DNA from: Corbicula japonica
Taxonomy: Eukaryota > Mollusca > Bivalvia > Venerida > Cyrenidae
Length of the DNA stretch: 64,000 nucleotides
Assembly (NCBI GenBank): GCA_038501625.1
Contig: JAZAYU010000113.1
Location: 1,798,001 to 1,862,000 of the forward strand
Direction of reading: 5' to 3'
The position numbers and the translations under genes are program-made. This document shows, piece after piece, positions 26,520-37,784 of the stretch (position 1 is the stretch's first letter; each line of letters starts with the position of its first letter). The notes below the pieces were generated by a model. The model was not told where the DNA came from and searched no databases. It worked only from the letters and a program-made list of their open reading frames with translations.

Positions 26520-27096
26520 TAAGAAGCATGACAGGGACTCAAAAATATTATATTTACTATTCTGATCTTCAACAATTTTTTAGAACTTCAACATGCAATA
26601 TATCGCTGGTTCTTGCACATTTTCTTGTTTTTGTTTGTTTGTTTTAATGATGTCAATTTCAGTGTATTCCATGTTAGATGAAATAATGCGGGTTTAAAAA
26701 ACTCATGTCCATGCGTTCATTTTGAAAATTGATGAAAACTTCTATCCATGCGTTACCATTAATTTTTTCTTTCTTGTGGTATAAATCACTAAACATACGG
26801 TCGTGAAAAAGTGGAGGCTTATAACATAAAAGAAGATGTTTTAAACAAGCATTTAGGACGAAACGAACACTTAGAACTGTGCCTAATTGTCAAAATACTG
26901 TCTTTTAAAGAAAGAGTTTTTTGCGATTTCCTGTGCAAATGTTGTGAATGTAACGGAAGTTTAGCGAATGTGAGATGACAATTGTTAAAAGTAAAAACAG
27001 GAGGTCAGCGAATGTGCAATTTGTTTGTGATTTCCAGTGCAATTTTGGTGAATGTTCTCAAAGGTTACCAGATGTTTAGCGAATGTGACATGACCA

Positions 27097-27418
27097 TCCC
27101 AGCAAGCAAAAGTATATGGGTCCTATATGGGCCCCATATGGGTTCCCATGTGGGCCCCACATGGGCTGCCCATATGGGACCCATTTGGGTTTTGCAACCG
27201 GGATTAATATGGGTCCCATATGGGCTGCCCATTTAGGACCCATATGGGCTACATGTGGGTCCCATATGGGCTAGATATTGGTCCTATATGGGACCCATAT
27301 GGGCTGTATCTGGGCTACATGTTGGTTGTATGTGGGCTATATGTGGGTTGTATGTGGGCTATATGTGGGTTGTATTTGGGCTATATGTAGGCTGCATCTG
27401 GGCTTTATTCTGGAAACG
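27097..27418 (+). repeat. CCCATATGGG-type tandem array
   Basis: About 25 units of 10-13 bp with core TATGGG(T/C)CC or TATGTGGGTTG. It begins right after ATCCCAGCAAGCAA. The later part is a regular 22-bp alternation of TATGTGGGTTG and TATGTGGGCTA. The 'GPIW..YG' peptide it encodes reflects the repeat and is not considered a protein. Confidence 0.8.
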
Positions 27419-27934
27419 CATTGGCTTTTAACTGTACTTGGATCCTTCATCTCCTGGCATGTGTTAATTGGAGGGTTCAAATCTGCTAGTTTCAAATGCA
27501 TTTGTAAAATTAAGGCGTAACAATTTACCTAACAATGGTGAACCACATTATAAAGGCAAACAACTAAATAAAGTTTGATCACTTTTAATATTATGTTCAA
27601 AAGATACCTTTCAGCAATGATACAAACGATGCAAATAAATCATGTAAATGTATGTAAACATATGTAGCAAATATGGATTAGTAAAAAAATAAACTAATTC
27701 ATATACAAGTAATAACAATTATTTATGCACATGAACATGCCAATGGTAAATAACTGTACAAACAAACTTGAAAAAAAAAGTTTAATACTGACGATATGAT
27801 CGAGTGACTAGTATCACTTTAACATACTTTTAGTCATTGCAAAATGGACATAAATACAAAATAAAGATAAATACATGTATAGTCGCTTTAAAAAATAAAT
27901 AAAATGTGGTCTGAATAGAAATAATTACGCAGAA

Positions 27935-28096
27935 AAAAAGTTTGGCACATAATTAACTGGATGTAATATTAAATTGATATATAATATCAAAAAGTTTGTC
28001 ACATAGTTGACTGGATGGAATATTAAATTGATATATAATAACAAAAAGTTTGACGCATAGATGACTGGATGTAATATTAAATTGATATATTATCAC
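27935..28096 (+). repeat. 54-bp tandem repeat, three units
   Basis: Units start at about 27,935, 27,989 and 28,043, each AAAAAGTTTG.C.CATA, ACTGGATG.AATATTAA, ATTGATATAT. A single diverged half unit (CATTTGGCACATATTTCACTAGATG) recurs near 28,916. Confidence 0.85.
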
Positions 28097-28959
28097 AAAA
28101 ATGTCTGCAATACATGTATATTATTTACTTGTTGCTGTCATTAATCAAGTACAGAGAAGTTAGCATCAGTAGCTTAAACATCCTACATTGTATGCAAATG
28201 ATCCTCAGTCAAAAGCAATCATACAATGGTTATTATTTTACTCAATTACACTTAACATTCATAAGGGTCTTTTTTTGTCATGTTGTTGAAATGAAAAAAG
28301 GCATCAGATACATTCATATTTGTAACAAAAAGTAAAAATAAAGGAATTGTATGAATCTCTGAATGTACCTTTTGTATAACCTTGACATGTAACAAACACA
28401 AAAAACATGAATAAAACAAAATTATTGTAGTTAACACTGACTAGCAGACAAATAAATCAACACCTCTATGAACCTTGTCCTATATTTTGAGGCAAATGAA
28501 ACGCTAAAAATAGCCCGAGATCAAACAATTTAAACAATTCTAAATAGCTGCTTCTAGATAATAAACAGTCTAACTAGAATACTAGACAGTGGGTATTTTC
28601 CTTCTATCATTTTTAAGCATGCATTCAAAAGTAGTAAAAAACATTAACATAGAATCATATAAAGTTTTTATGTTCTTAAAATGTACTTGGTGACAATTTG
28701 AACACATCTAAAGCAAAAAAGATTGGCTTTGAAGGATAAATTAAAACATTAACCTTGGTAAAACACATACAGTTACAAGTGCACCCTATAAATCATGAAT
28801 CATGTTGTTAAGTTTATTTAAACAAGTCAATGAAAAAAAATTCTTAAAATAAAAAATAACAAAAAATAATACCCTTTTGTGGAATGACAAGGTACATTTA
28901 TTATGCAGTATAAAACATTTGGCACATATTTCACTAGATGTTTGAATTAATCTGAATTA

Positions 28960-29103
28960 TTATTTTGACCATTCTTTCTTTTGCCCATCTCGCGACTTCC
29001 GGCCACCATCCTGGTCCCGAGACTCAGACAGCCACTTTGTAATACTAAGTTCCAAAATCCTTTCGACTACTTGACTGCGTTGCTGCATTCATATGTTGAC
29101 ACC
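28960..29103 (-). pseudogene. DUF4806-like C-terminal exon B (frameshifted)
   Basis: A minus-strand acceptor ATATTCAG at 29,104-29,105 opens this exon. In the phase required by the upstream exon A (phase 1) the frame stops after about 19 codons. One base out of phase it reads on through ERILELSITKWLSESRDQDG and ends at TAA (28,960-28,962). The 'ITKWL' plus 'D.DGGRK' pattern is what I would expect just after exon A's domain, so a one-base shift probably separates the two halves. A possible polyadenylation signal (AATAAA on the minus strand) is at 28,897-28,902. Either a sequence error or a pseudogene. Confidence 0.4.
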
Positions 29104-29723
29104 CTGAATATATATAAAGATAAGTAAACATATAGTCACATATTATGTATATAATTATATACAAATACAGCTATTTCTAAGGAATTCCCTTGGCACAAGG
29201 GGTGCGTATTAGCCTGGCAATGAAGGGATTAATGAGTTTGGTTTAAAATGTAAACTTTAAGTACGTTTTGATGAGAAACAAACAATTAGTTACCATGAAG
29301 CAAAGCAAAACAACATGGGTACATTCATAGTATACCACAAAATAAAAATGTGAACAGATGGAATAATAGTCTGCTTAGAATAAAAGATTTTATTAAAAGA
29401 TTGTTGCATTTCCTTCTTTTAGTTTTTAATAAAATCTAACTGCGAGATAAACAACTTAAGTTTTTCACCCATGATGAATGAATTACATGGGTGCTATACT
29501 ACAAAAAGACAGTTTCAAATTTAAAAACTGATAAAAGTGACCAATAGTATTTTGGTACAAGAGGATCCTACTTTGCAAACAGATTAGATACACACGTGTA
29601 TAATAGTCGAACCAGCTGATAAAATTTAGACTTACCTAACATTAGAATAACTACTAGAACAGTCCTAGATTTATATAAAAAAACAACGAATGAAACAATG
29701 GTTTCCGGAGTTTCAATACTTAC

Positions 29724-29895
29724 GATAGAGAACATTGGTCAAGCTCAAGCGCAAGTCTTCAAACTTCTTTTTCGCCTTCGTTCCCTTGAAATTGTAAAGC
29801 TGAGCAACATTGGTTGCCAGAACTGCTCTGAGGCAACAGGATACTGTTTCGTGGACATTTCTTCCACCAAACTCCGAGTCTGACAGGTATTTGAC
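29724..29895 (-). CDS. exon A of a DUF4806-like gene
   Basis: This 172-nt minus-strand exon lies between an acceptor (TTAATCTTGCAG) and a consensus donor (GTAAGT at 29,718-29,723); it enters in phase 0 and leaves in phase 1. It encodes 57 residues including GGRNVHETVSCCLRAVLAT and LYNFKGTKAKKKFEDLRL. The pattern 'VxxxLRxxLxxxxAxxxNxxGxxxKKxFxDLxL' resembles the DUF4806-type C-terminal region of poorly characterised animal proteins, some transposon-derived. Molecular function is unknown. Upstream coding exons were not found between 29.9 and 32.3 kb. The family call rests on recalled pattern and is tentative; the splice signals are good. Confidence 0.45.
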
Positions 29896-30489
29896 CTGCA
29901 AGATTAAATATGGTTATTAAAACACATAAGATAAATAAAATTAATGGTTATTTTTTATAAAGACCTTTGCATATATTAAATATTACAAAAAAATACTGCA
30001 TAAATTAATTTTCGAGCACCAAAGTTTCAATTTTGCGCACAGTAATTACTAAGTTTGAAATTGGCAACTTTTTCATGCAAACAATTATCTCGCGAAAACA
30101 TATGACAATCCAGAAATTGATCGAAGATTTCAAAAATAAAGTCGAAATAAAATAACTAAATGTTAAATATGAATTACCAGATTATTGTTTCCTTTGATAA
30201 TTACTCACCCAAAAACTTATTTATGCCGAAATTGTTGATATTTGTCAATTGTTTAATAACGAATATCACTCGCTCAACTTTCTCTTTCTTTCAGAAGTGC
30301 CGCGAGACTGTTTTCCGCAAATTTTATTTATTTCATATTTTTTTAATAAATGACAACAAACTGCATCAATTCTTTTCTACATGTTTTAATCTAAGCTCAG
30401 AATACAAATATAAAAAAATAACAAACTATTGTATTCAGAAATCACGATCGTGAAGTTCCGTATCCAGTCGGCCTTTTTCGGACACCGTA

Positions 30490-30580
30490 CGGTATATGGG
30501 TCCCATCTGGGTCCCGTTTGGGCAGTTTGCCCAGATACAGCCCATATGGGGCCCATTTGGGCTTGCGTGCTGGGATTGTA
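30490..30580 (-). repeat. CCCATATGGG-type array, short copy
   Basis: Read on the minus strand it starts ATCCCAGCACGCAAGCCCAA and continues with GGGCCCCATATGGG and GGGACCCAGATGGG units. The shared ATCCCAGCANGCAA start links it to the longer array at 27,097, implying the array is part of a defined repeat element rather than random slippage. Confidence 0.7.
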
Positions 30581-30599
30581 TAAAGTAAACATAGGAGAT

Positions 30600-32319
30600 C
30601 AGCATGGGTAATATTTTTATCTTATATCATAAGCGTAGTCAATGGGGCGGCGGAACGCTAAAAGACTATCATCAATACGCTCAATTAGCTGCAAACGACA
30701 GAGATTAACGACTAGGATGGCCACAGGAGGTTAACTGCACTTTATGGTTACACGTTCAGAGTGCCAGGGTAGCATCAATAATGATTTTGTTTATTGTATT
30801 TGTCTAATATCAATTTATAGGATAAATGGTGACATGTTACCTCAGTTTTGGTGTCCAATATTGACAAGTACTTCGTTAGTCAAGTATGTTGAAAAATCAT
30901 TTCAATCCATAATTAGTTGTTATCAGCTAATCAACCTCATAACTTTGCTTTCCCGATCGCACTTTGGGAATGTTAAAACCCGAACTGCGAGCGTTTGAAC
31001 CTAGTTGGTTTAATGACTACCCATCTCTTCATTAGTTATAAGTTATGAACATTACATTTGACCTTTTATTCGCAATTACTCATTCAGAGGGACATTTATA
31101 TACAATGCTTTTTCTCAAAGATTTGCATAAAAGTGTTCAGTTTTGAGCTTGTTGCGCAAAAACTGCCTGTTTTTGAGATCTATCTATTTCTCTGTTCTTC
31201 TGATGTCCAAGTTGGAGCACTAATTACGATGAGGTATTTTATGTTTTTGAAATGCTTAAAAGTCTTTAACAGACTCAAGCAAACCGAGCCTGCAATATTT
31301 TAATATTTGTCGTGGTTTTCAAAGTGACCTTTTCATCTATTTTAAGAAAACAAATTAAACGATTGTTTTAAAATTCAGACTTGGTAACCATTCTGTACGT
31401 GCATCTGTATTTTTATCATTTAAACTTTAACTTTTTAATTTATGTTACAAATTTCCCGTCGCTCCAATATTCAAAACTTGCCCTTGAATATATGCATTTT
31501 CAAAGAAATACGAATTGATTTATTTTGATTCCCCGATTACCTCTCAAAACCACATCTATCCATGCGTTCTCTTCTTGAGATCTATAGTGAACGGCTGGAC
31601 TAGTCGCAATTGCAATCCAAATTGAGTTTAACTTGTAAAAGATTTCCGGGGATACCCTGACTCCAATGTCTGCTTCCCCATACACATGCAATATAACGCA
31701 TCTGGATTCGGTCTTTTGTCGGTACTTAACAACAACATTATTTTGCCAAGTACAGTAAGGTAGACAACACAAGCACTATCAGTTCTCTTGTTTATGTATT
31801 GTACATACAGAGAAATGTAAATGGACGACGTGGTTACTTTTTACAAATTTTTTATTTAGTCTTCGTCTATCAGAAGAACCTTAAAGTAAAGTTCACTCGG
31901 TTGTTCTATATTTCATGTTCATTAAAATATCCATTAACGCCTATCGTCCCGTATTTAGGACACTTACGGAATTATTCATTGTTATTATTAAAAAGTTGTG
32001 GTTATCTCTATGATGTGGCGGAGCTATCAGTCCATTGTATCAGGCAGCACTAATAAGAGATGAAACTGAAACAAATTTTCTGAATTCACAAGGCCGAACT
32101 GACAAATGCCAGACACAAATTTCTTTGAAAAAATATGGCTCGCAAATGGAATGCACTTATGTTCAGAAAAATTAGAAAAATTATTTGCAATATGGAAATG
32201 TGTGTGTTTAATAGTATGCAAAATTAATACTAGAAATATAAATACCTTATTAGCTAACTTTTCTTACACTTTTTACTGACCATTAAGATGTCCAAAATGT
32301 TGGACCCTAAGCATATATG
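30600..32319. other. non-coding with reversed repeat fragment
   Basis: No supported gene. A reversed fragment of the ~0.3-kb dispersed repeat lies at about 31,262-31,345 (ACTCAAGCAAACCGAGCCTGC ... CTTTTCATCT). A 90-codon minus-strand frame at 31,500-31,772 has no recognised domain. Confidence 0.5.
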
Positions 32320-32793
32320 TGTGACTAGGTGTAGTTTTTATATGTTTAAGTTAAAGTCTTAGTCTTAGTAATTTCATAGTTAGGTACAGGTAATAACATT
32401 CAAGTCCCTATGTATTTTATTAGGTGATCAGTGTTTACATTTTAGTGAGCTGTTCCTAGAAAGTAGTTATTTTTAGTTCAGTGTGTAGCATGACACTTAA
32501 CCTTAATTCCGATTGGTTTATTTATGTCATGTGTCAGAGTTCATGACCCTGGCGGGAAGAAAAGATCTAGTGAGATAGTTTTGGTACAGTTGGAAGGTGC
32601 TGCGTTTTGAGAGCCTTGAGATTTTGTTGCATTTATTTGTGGTTCTTGGAATAGGATATTCTTTGTTCCGTTTTGCTGACACCAGATTGCACTAGATGAG
32701 AGTTGTTTTGAGCCAAGTGAAGATGTTTATCTCAAAGACCCTCACCCGAACCTAGAACTTTGTATATTAATTATTGGTTCATCGCAGGTTACA
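32320..32793 (+). repeat. 5' LTR (474 bp, internally deleted)
   Basis: It matches the 3' LTR with about seven substitutions and a one-base indel, roughly 1.5% divergence. It lacks a block of about 153 bp present in the 3' LTR between GTTTATCTCA and AAGACCCTCACC. It ends TTACA three bases before the primer-binding site. Confidence 0.95.
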
Positions 32794-32796
32794 AAA

Positions 32797-32810
32797 TGGC
32801 GCCCAACGTG
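32797..32810 (+). promoter_or_regulatory. primer-binding site, tRNA-Lys type
   Basis: TGGCGCCCAACGTG is complementary to the 3' end of animal tRNA-Lys of the CUU-anticodon type, ending ..CACGTTGGGCGCCA. It lies three bases after the 5' LTR, the place where minus-strand synthesis would be primed. The match is 14 bases and then stops. Confidence 0.9.
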
Positions 32811-35563
32811 TTTTGATGGACAATATTTGGACTTAAATATTTGTGTGTGTATTTGTACAAAATCTTTTAAATTTGTGTTATTTGCACAACAAACTGGTTG
32901 CACAAACTGCTGGTGGATATAGTGTTTCATTGATATTTAGTCACCTTATTTGGGGAACATTGGAATACTTCCTGTGTGAAAAATACCATAAATTGTTATT
33001 TGGAGGACTTGTCATAGTAGATAAATCTTCAATTCGTCGCTAGACCATATATCTTCAATTCATCGCTGGAGTATTTATCTTTATTTCGTCGTTAGAGAGG
33101 ATCTATGGCCCGGGTAACACTCAGTAAACATCATTGCGCAATCTTCTAGAACCATCACGGAATCATCGGATCACCGGATTGAGGAACTTTTCATTTGTGA
33201 AAACATTCACTCAGTAGTGTTAGACATTATTTGATGAACAGTAAAAGACATTTATAGTGATATCATTCAATTCAAGTTGCAAGCTTGAAGAATTCAGTGG
33301 GTCTACAGTTGGTGAGTTGAATAGATTAAGCTGAGCTAATTTGTTTTTTAATCAGTCTTGAGTCACATTTTTGTTAAACAGTGTTACTTGTAAAGAGTTT
33401 TTATGTAAAAAAAAGGTTGTTTCTTCAAAAGCTTCAATTTCAGATTTTTTGTCTGAAATAAGTTTATTGACCAGATTGAAAGATAGGCAAAAGCTTTATT
33501 TAGTATGACCGGATAATCTAAAACCAATTTTGATTAATGAAATAAAGTGACTCAAGATAATTTTTTTGCGGAGTGATTATTGTAGTGAGCAAGGTTCACT
33601 GCATAGTTCTAACACAGCATGCAACAGCATTTCTATCATTAATATCTTATCTGTCTATCCTATAAACAATCTTTTGTTAATTTTTTTTTAACACTTGGCA
33701 GTGTATATAAGCTATTTGACAGAAAATTTTCAATATAAAATTATGTAGAAAAAAAGTCTAGCCCCTGTGGGAAATGTGCACTCATTCCAGTTTGACCTTG
33801 ATTTCAGACAGGTTGACAGGTTGTTTTCCTTTTCATTCAGTTATTGATCAGGTGGTTTGATTCTTGAATATCATTGGTTCTTTACCTGACTTGCCCTTTG
33901 AGATTACACACCTGACTGCATTTCAGAAAATTGATCAGCTGTTTAGTGTAGTAATTCTGACCTAGATTGACTATTGTAGATTGACCTAGTTATTAGCTGT
34001 AGGTTGTCAACATAATAGGGTCTACATATAACATAGTAGTTGACATTTATTATTTCAGATATTGGTATATTGATGCAATACTTTTCTTTCAGCTTTGCCA
34101 ATACCGATTGAAATAATAATATATTTATTTGTGCAAAAAAGTATTTAATAATTATTAAGTAATTGTGTTCGTATTGGGTACAAATCTTCCATTGAAGGTA
34201 AATTTACTTTTGATGGCTAGAATTTTATATAAGCTTTGAAGAAGCTTAGTAAAATATTGCGTGTATACAATTCTGAATTGTGAATTTGATTTCATTATTT
34301 CAGAAAGTGTAATAGAATATTATTCTGAAATTGATCAAGAAGACATTTGACATTGATTTCAGAATTATAAAAAGGTGTTTGTAAAATTCATAAGAATCAA
34401 TTTCTAAATTTGTATTATAAGGTCTCGCGTCGATTGTCATCAATACAAAATACGAATTTTGTATAAATCGCGGAAAACATTTTTTTTTTATTTTGTTGGG
34501 GGTGAATTGCTTTTCAAATCGAAAGTGAAAGTGAAAGTAGATGTTATATGAAAGTGAATTTAACTTTAAGGTTACCCTCAAAAAAACTTAAGGTGATACT
34601 TAATAATTAAAATTAAGTTAAGGTGATACTTGATTACTTAAAATAAATTAAGGTGAAATCTAGTTATTTAAAATAAATTAAAGTGACATATAAATTAAGT
34701 TGATACTTAATCAATTAAGGTACTTAATCAGTATTAATTAACTTAAGGTGATTAAAATTCCACTTAAGGTAATTTAAATTTAAATTAAATTGATTCAAAT
34801 TTAATTTAAGGTGGATCATTAATTTTAATTTTATTTCAATAAATAACTTAAGTGATTAAACATTAAGTTAAGATGGTGCACCTCTGAACCAGTCTATTAA
34901 ATTATAACTTAAGTCATTTGAAATAAAATAAATGAATAATTAACTTAATTAATTTAACTTAGATTTCCTTATTCAATTAAGATAGATAAATTAATTTGAA
35001 TTAATATGTTTAATACATACAAAGTGTCAATGTGTTTAGGAAACAAGGATTGAATACTTGTGATAGATAAGGAGATATATGATATTTAGTTGAACTTTTT
35101 AGTTCTGAAAAACTCTTTCTTGTGAATGTGGAATTGAAATGAAGTGCATTTGATAGCAATTGGATACTGAGATCACTGATGAAAGTGATGTAGTGAACTT
35201 AATGTGAATTTGTGGAAGTGAAAGTTGTTCAAATGCAAATAGTAACCCAGTGGATTTAATTGAATATTGAATCAAATTAAGCCTCAGTGATCTGAGTTAA
35301 GTGTTTGAAAAAAAAGTGGTTATGAAGTTAATTAAACTTCGGAAGTGCTAGTGCTGTGATACAATTGCGATATTGGCGTTTGATTAAACTCAGTGCTAAG
35401 TGAAACATTAATGCGATAGTGACGTTATAGTGACTTAAGTGCATTTAATGCGATAGTGACGTTATACAGACTTAAGTGCATATATTGTGAATAGTAGAGA
35501 GTGATAGTGATATTTATACAAATTAGTGTGCATAATTAGCGTGCAATTTGTATTAAAGTGAAA
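32811..35563 (+). other. long AT-rich untranslated leader of the LTR element
   Basis: No coding frame of note in 2.75 kb. It contains three ~25-bp repeats of ATCTTCAATTCGTCGCTAGA type at 33,025-33,095, a low-complexity tract at 34,560-34,990 built from TTAAGGTGATACTTAA-type words, and a direct duplication of about 45 bp (TTAATGCGATAGTGACGTTATA..GACTTAAGTGCAT) at 35,407-35,482 just before gag. The leader is unusually long for a Ty3/gypsy element. Confidence 0.75.
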
Positions 35564-36918
35564 ATGTCAGAAGGTGGAGAGGAGTTTACAATTTCCGAGG
35601 AGGAAAGGAAATTAATTGAAGTAACAAGGAGACTAAAGGTAGTACCCAAAGTAGAAACCCCAGAAGAATTTGAAGAATATATGAAAGAGTATGTAGGCAA
35701 ACATGATAAAAGTCCGCCATTACGACGAGCAACATTAAGCACAACTGAAACAGAGACTAAAGTAACACATGTGAAAATTTCAAACTTTAGTGGAGAATAT
35801 GCAAAAAGGGAAACAAATTTTAATACCTGGGAGTATGAAATTAAATGTTTGATAGGGAAATATAGTGATGAAACTATCCTAAGAGCAATACGCAGATCTG
35901 TAAAGGGAGAAGCAGGAAAAATTTTATGTAGGCTTGGGATAGATGTGGGAATCGGAGACATTCTGCAGAAATTCCACAGCACATATGGTGACATAGAAAC
36001 CACGGAATCATTATTAAAAAAAATTATACGCTTGTCAACAAGAAAAGGGGGAGTCTGTTATTGCATATGCAGCACGCATTGAGGATTTGTATTCTCAAGG
36101 AGTAGAAATTGGAGCTGTGAGTGGACGCAGTGATGAAAAATTAAAAGGAGTATTTTATCAAGGATTGCGACCCAAGTTAAAACAGAGTACCAACTACAAG
36201 TTTGACACCATAAAGAATTATGATAGATTCAAAATATACTCAACAAAAAAAGAAACCTGACACTGTAACTTTGAATAAGTATGAGCTGCATATTCAAAAT
36301 CTATATATTTTTGCACCATCCAAAAGAAAATAACCACTGAATCACTTGTTTTATGCACAAAAAATATCAAAATGCACAATTAAGTTCAAAACATGCACAA
36401 TTTTTATTACATACCACAATTCAATTAGCTTTAAATCTGATTCCAGGAAAATACACCAAATATAAAGTGTCAGGTTTCTATTTTTGTTGAGTATAGAAGT
36501 TAGGAAAGCTGAGAATGAATTAGAACTGGAAAAGACAAGAGAGAAGGATACAAAGTGCAAAGCAGCACAGAAAGTAGAGGAAAAATCTGAATTATCAGAA
36601 GTCACGGAATTATTATTGAAAATGAATGCAAGAATAGAGACTTTGGAAAAACAGAAGGAGGAATCCCAACATGGACAACAACAAAGAGGTAGTTATAGAG
36701 GAGGACGTGGCAGAGGTAGAGGTCATCATAGAGGTAGAGGTCAGTCAAGAGGAAGGGGTCGAGGAAATTATACACCAGATAGACCCACAGCAGCTTCAAC
36801 CTTTCAACCAAGTGATTATGACAAAAAGTCACAACAGAAATATGACCACTCAACAAGAACCTGCTACAGTTGTGGAAAACAAGGACACATAGCTAAACAC
36901 TGCCAGGAAAACTGGTAA
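35564..36918 (+). pseudogene. gag: gag, broken by a frameshift and a MITE
   Basis: Structural (capsid/nucleocapsid) gene. The likely ATG is at 35,564. The N-terminal part has acidic and coiled-coil-like segments, then a capsid-like region (about residues 70-170) with a 'FSGE ... F..WEYEIKCLIG' and 'ILRAIRRSVKGEAG' pattern like that of PNMA/Ty3 gag proteins. The frame breaks at an 8-A run (36,016-36,023), consistent with one extra or missing A. A 257-bp MITE then interrupts it at 36,237-36,493. After the MITE come a lysine/glutamate-rich helix, a GRGRG-rich basic stretch and one CCHC zinc knuckle (CYSCGKQGHIAKHC), ending at TAA 36,916-36,918. Pol continues in the -1 frame from the GGAAAACTGG region, so the intact ancestor probably used -1 frameshifting. 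Confidence 0.85.
36237..36493. mobile_element. 257-bp MITE (Tc1/mariner-like, TA target) inside gag
   Basis: The ends TACTCAACAAAAAAAGAAAC and, on the complement, TACTCAACAAAAATAGAAAC form terminal inverted repeats of about 30 bp with one or two mismatches. TA flanks both sides (36,235-36,236 and 36,494-36,495). Removing 257 bp plus one TA joins the gag reading frame on both sides, which fixes the target site. No transposase inside, so it was moved in trans, presumably by a Tc1/mariner-type enzyme. Confidence 0.9.
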
Positions 36919-37784
36919 GTGCCAGTGCAATAGGACCAAACATTTGCACACAACGGAACATTGGTCCACAACTTGTAGGATCCTCAACTGAAGCCAATAT
37001 TTCTATCAACAAAATTCCAACAACAGCTCTTCTAGATAGTGGAAGTTGTGTAAGCACAGTAAGCAAACAATTTTATGATGAATACTTGACAGATTTGGAG
37101 ATTAGACCTCTTACAGAAATTCTTAAAGTAGAATGTGCTGATGGTAGCGCACTCCCATATATTGGTTTTATTGAATCAACACTTTTGGCTGATGGAATCC
37201 CTAAGTCTAAAGAACAAACATTTCTATTTTTGGTCACTCCTGAAACAAGATACAGCGCAAAGACACCAGTACTCTTAGGAACAAATACTCTTTCGGAACT
37301 ATTACTGGATTGTAAAACAAACTTTGGAGATTTATTTCTACAAAAAGCAGGATTACATACACCATGGTACTTGACTTTTAGATGTCTTACTATCAGAGAT
37401 AAGGAACTAAAGAAAAACAAAGACAGAATTGCCATCATTAGAAGTGCTGATAATTCAACTATAGTGTTAAATCCTAACGAGAGTATAAACATTAAAGCAT
37501 ACACTGACAAAGAGTTAGACTACCAAGAAACTTGTGCTTTAATACAGGAAACTGTATTCAATGCATTTATTGATGTGACACCATCAGTTATCAACTACCA
37601 ATACAGAAGAAATGGTGAACTGACTGTTAACATCTCTAATATCACTGCAAGAACGGTTAGCATAGCACCAAAGACTATTATTGCAGAATTACAACCTGTC
37701 AGAGTGGATGACACTGTCTTTGAACAGATTGATGACACCCCAGAGATAACATTTTGGAACAAATCCGTATTGAATCCTCACTAA
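36907..37784 (+). pseudogene. pol: pol: aspartic protease domain, first copy
   Basis: In the -1 frame relative to gag, the active-site motif ALLDSGSC occurs at about 37,024-37,047 and a C-terminal PVLLGTNTL motif at about 37,268-37,294, the pair that defines retroviral-type aspartic proteases. About 160 further residues link it to RT. The frame ends with a stop at 37,782-37,784 because one T appears to be missing near 37,751 (ACATTTTGGAAC); RT continues in another frame. The same lesion is in the second copy. Confidence 0.85.

Noticed and set aside
27097..27520. Open frames encoding GPIW/YVGY-like repeated peptides
   Set aside because: They are translations of the CCCATATGGG and TATGTGGG tandem repeats, without a start context, splice sites or a non-repeat domain.
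31500..31772. 90-codon minus-strand frame
   Set aside because: No recognised domain and no convincing splice partners. Part of it (AACGCATGGATAGA) resembles a short sequence near 26.74 kb, suggesting repeat DNA.
35536..36003. Long minus-strand frames opposite gag and pol (for example here and at 37,073-37,510)
   Set aside because: They are antisense shadows of the retroelement genes and repeat in both pol copies for that reason.
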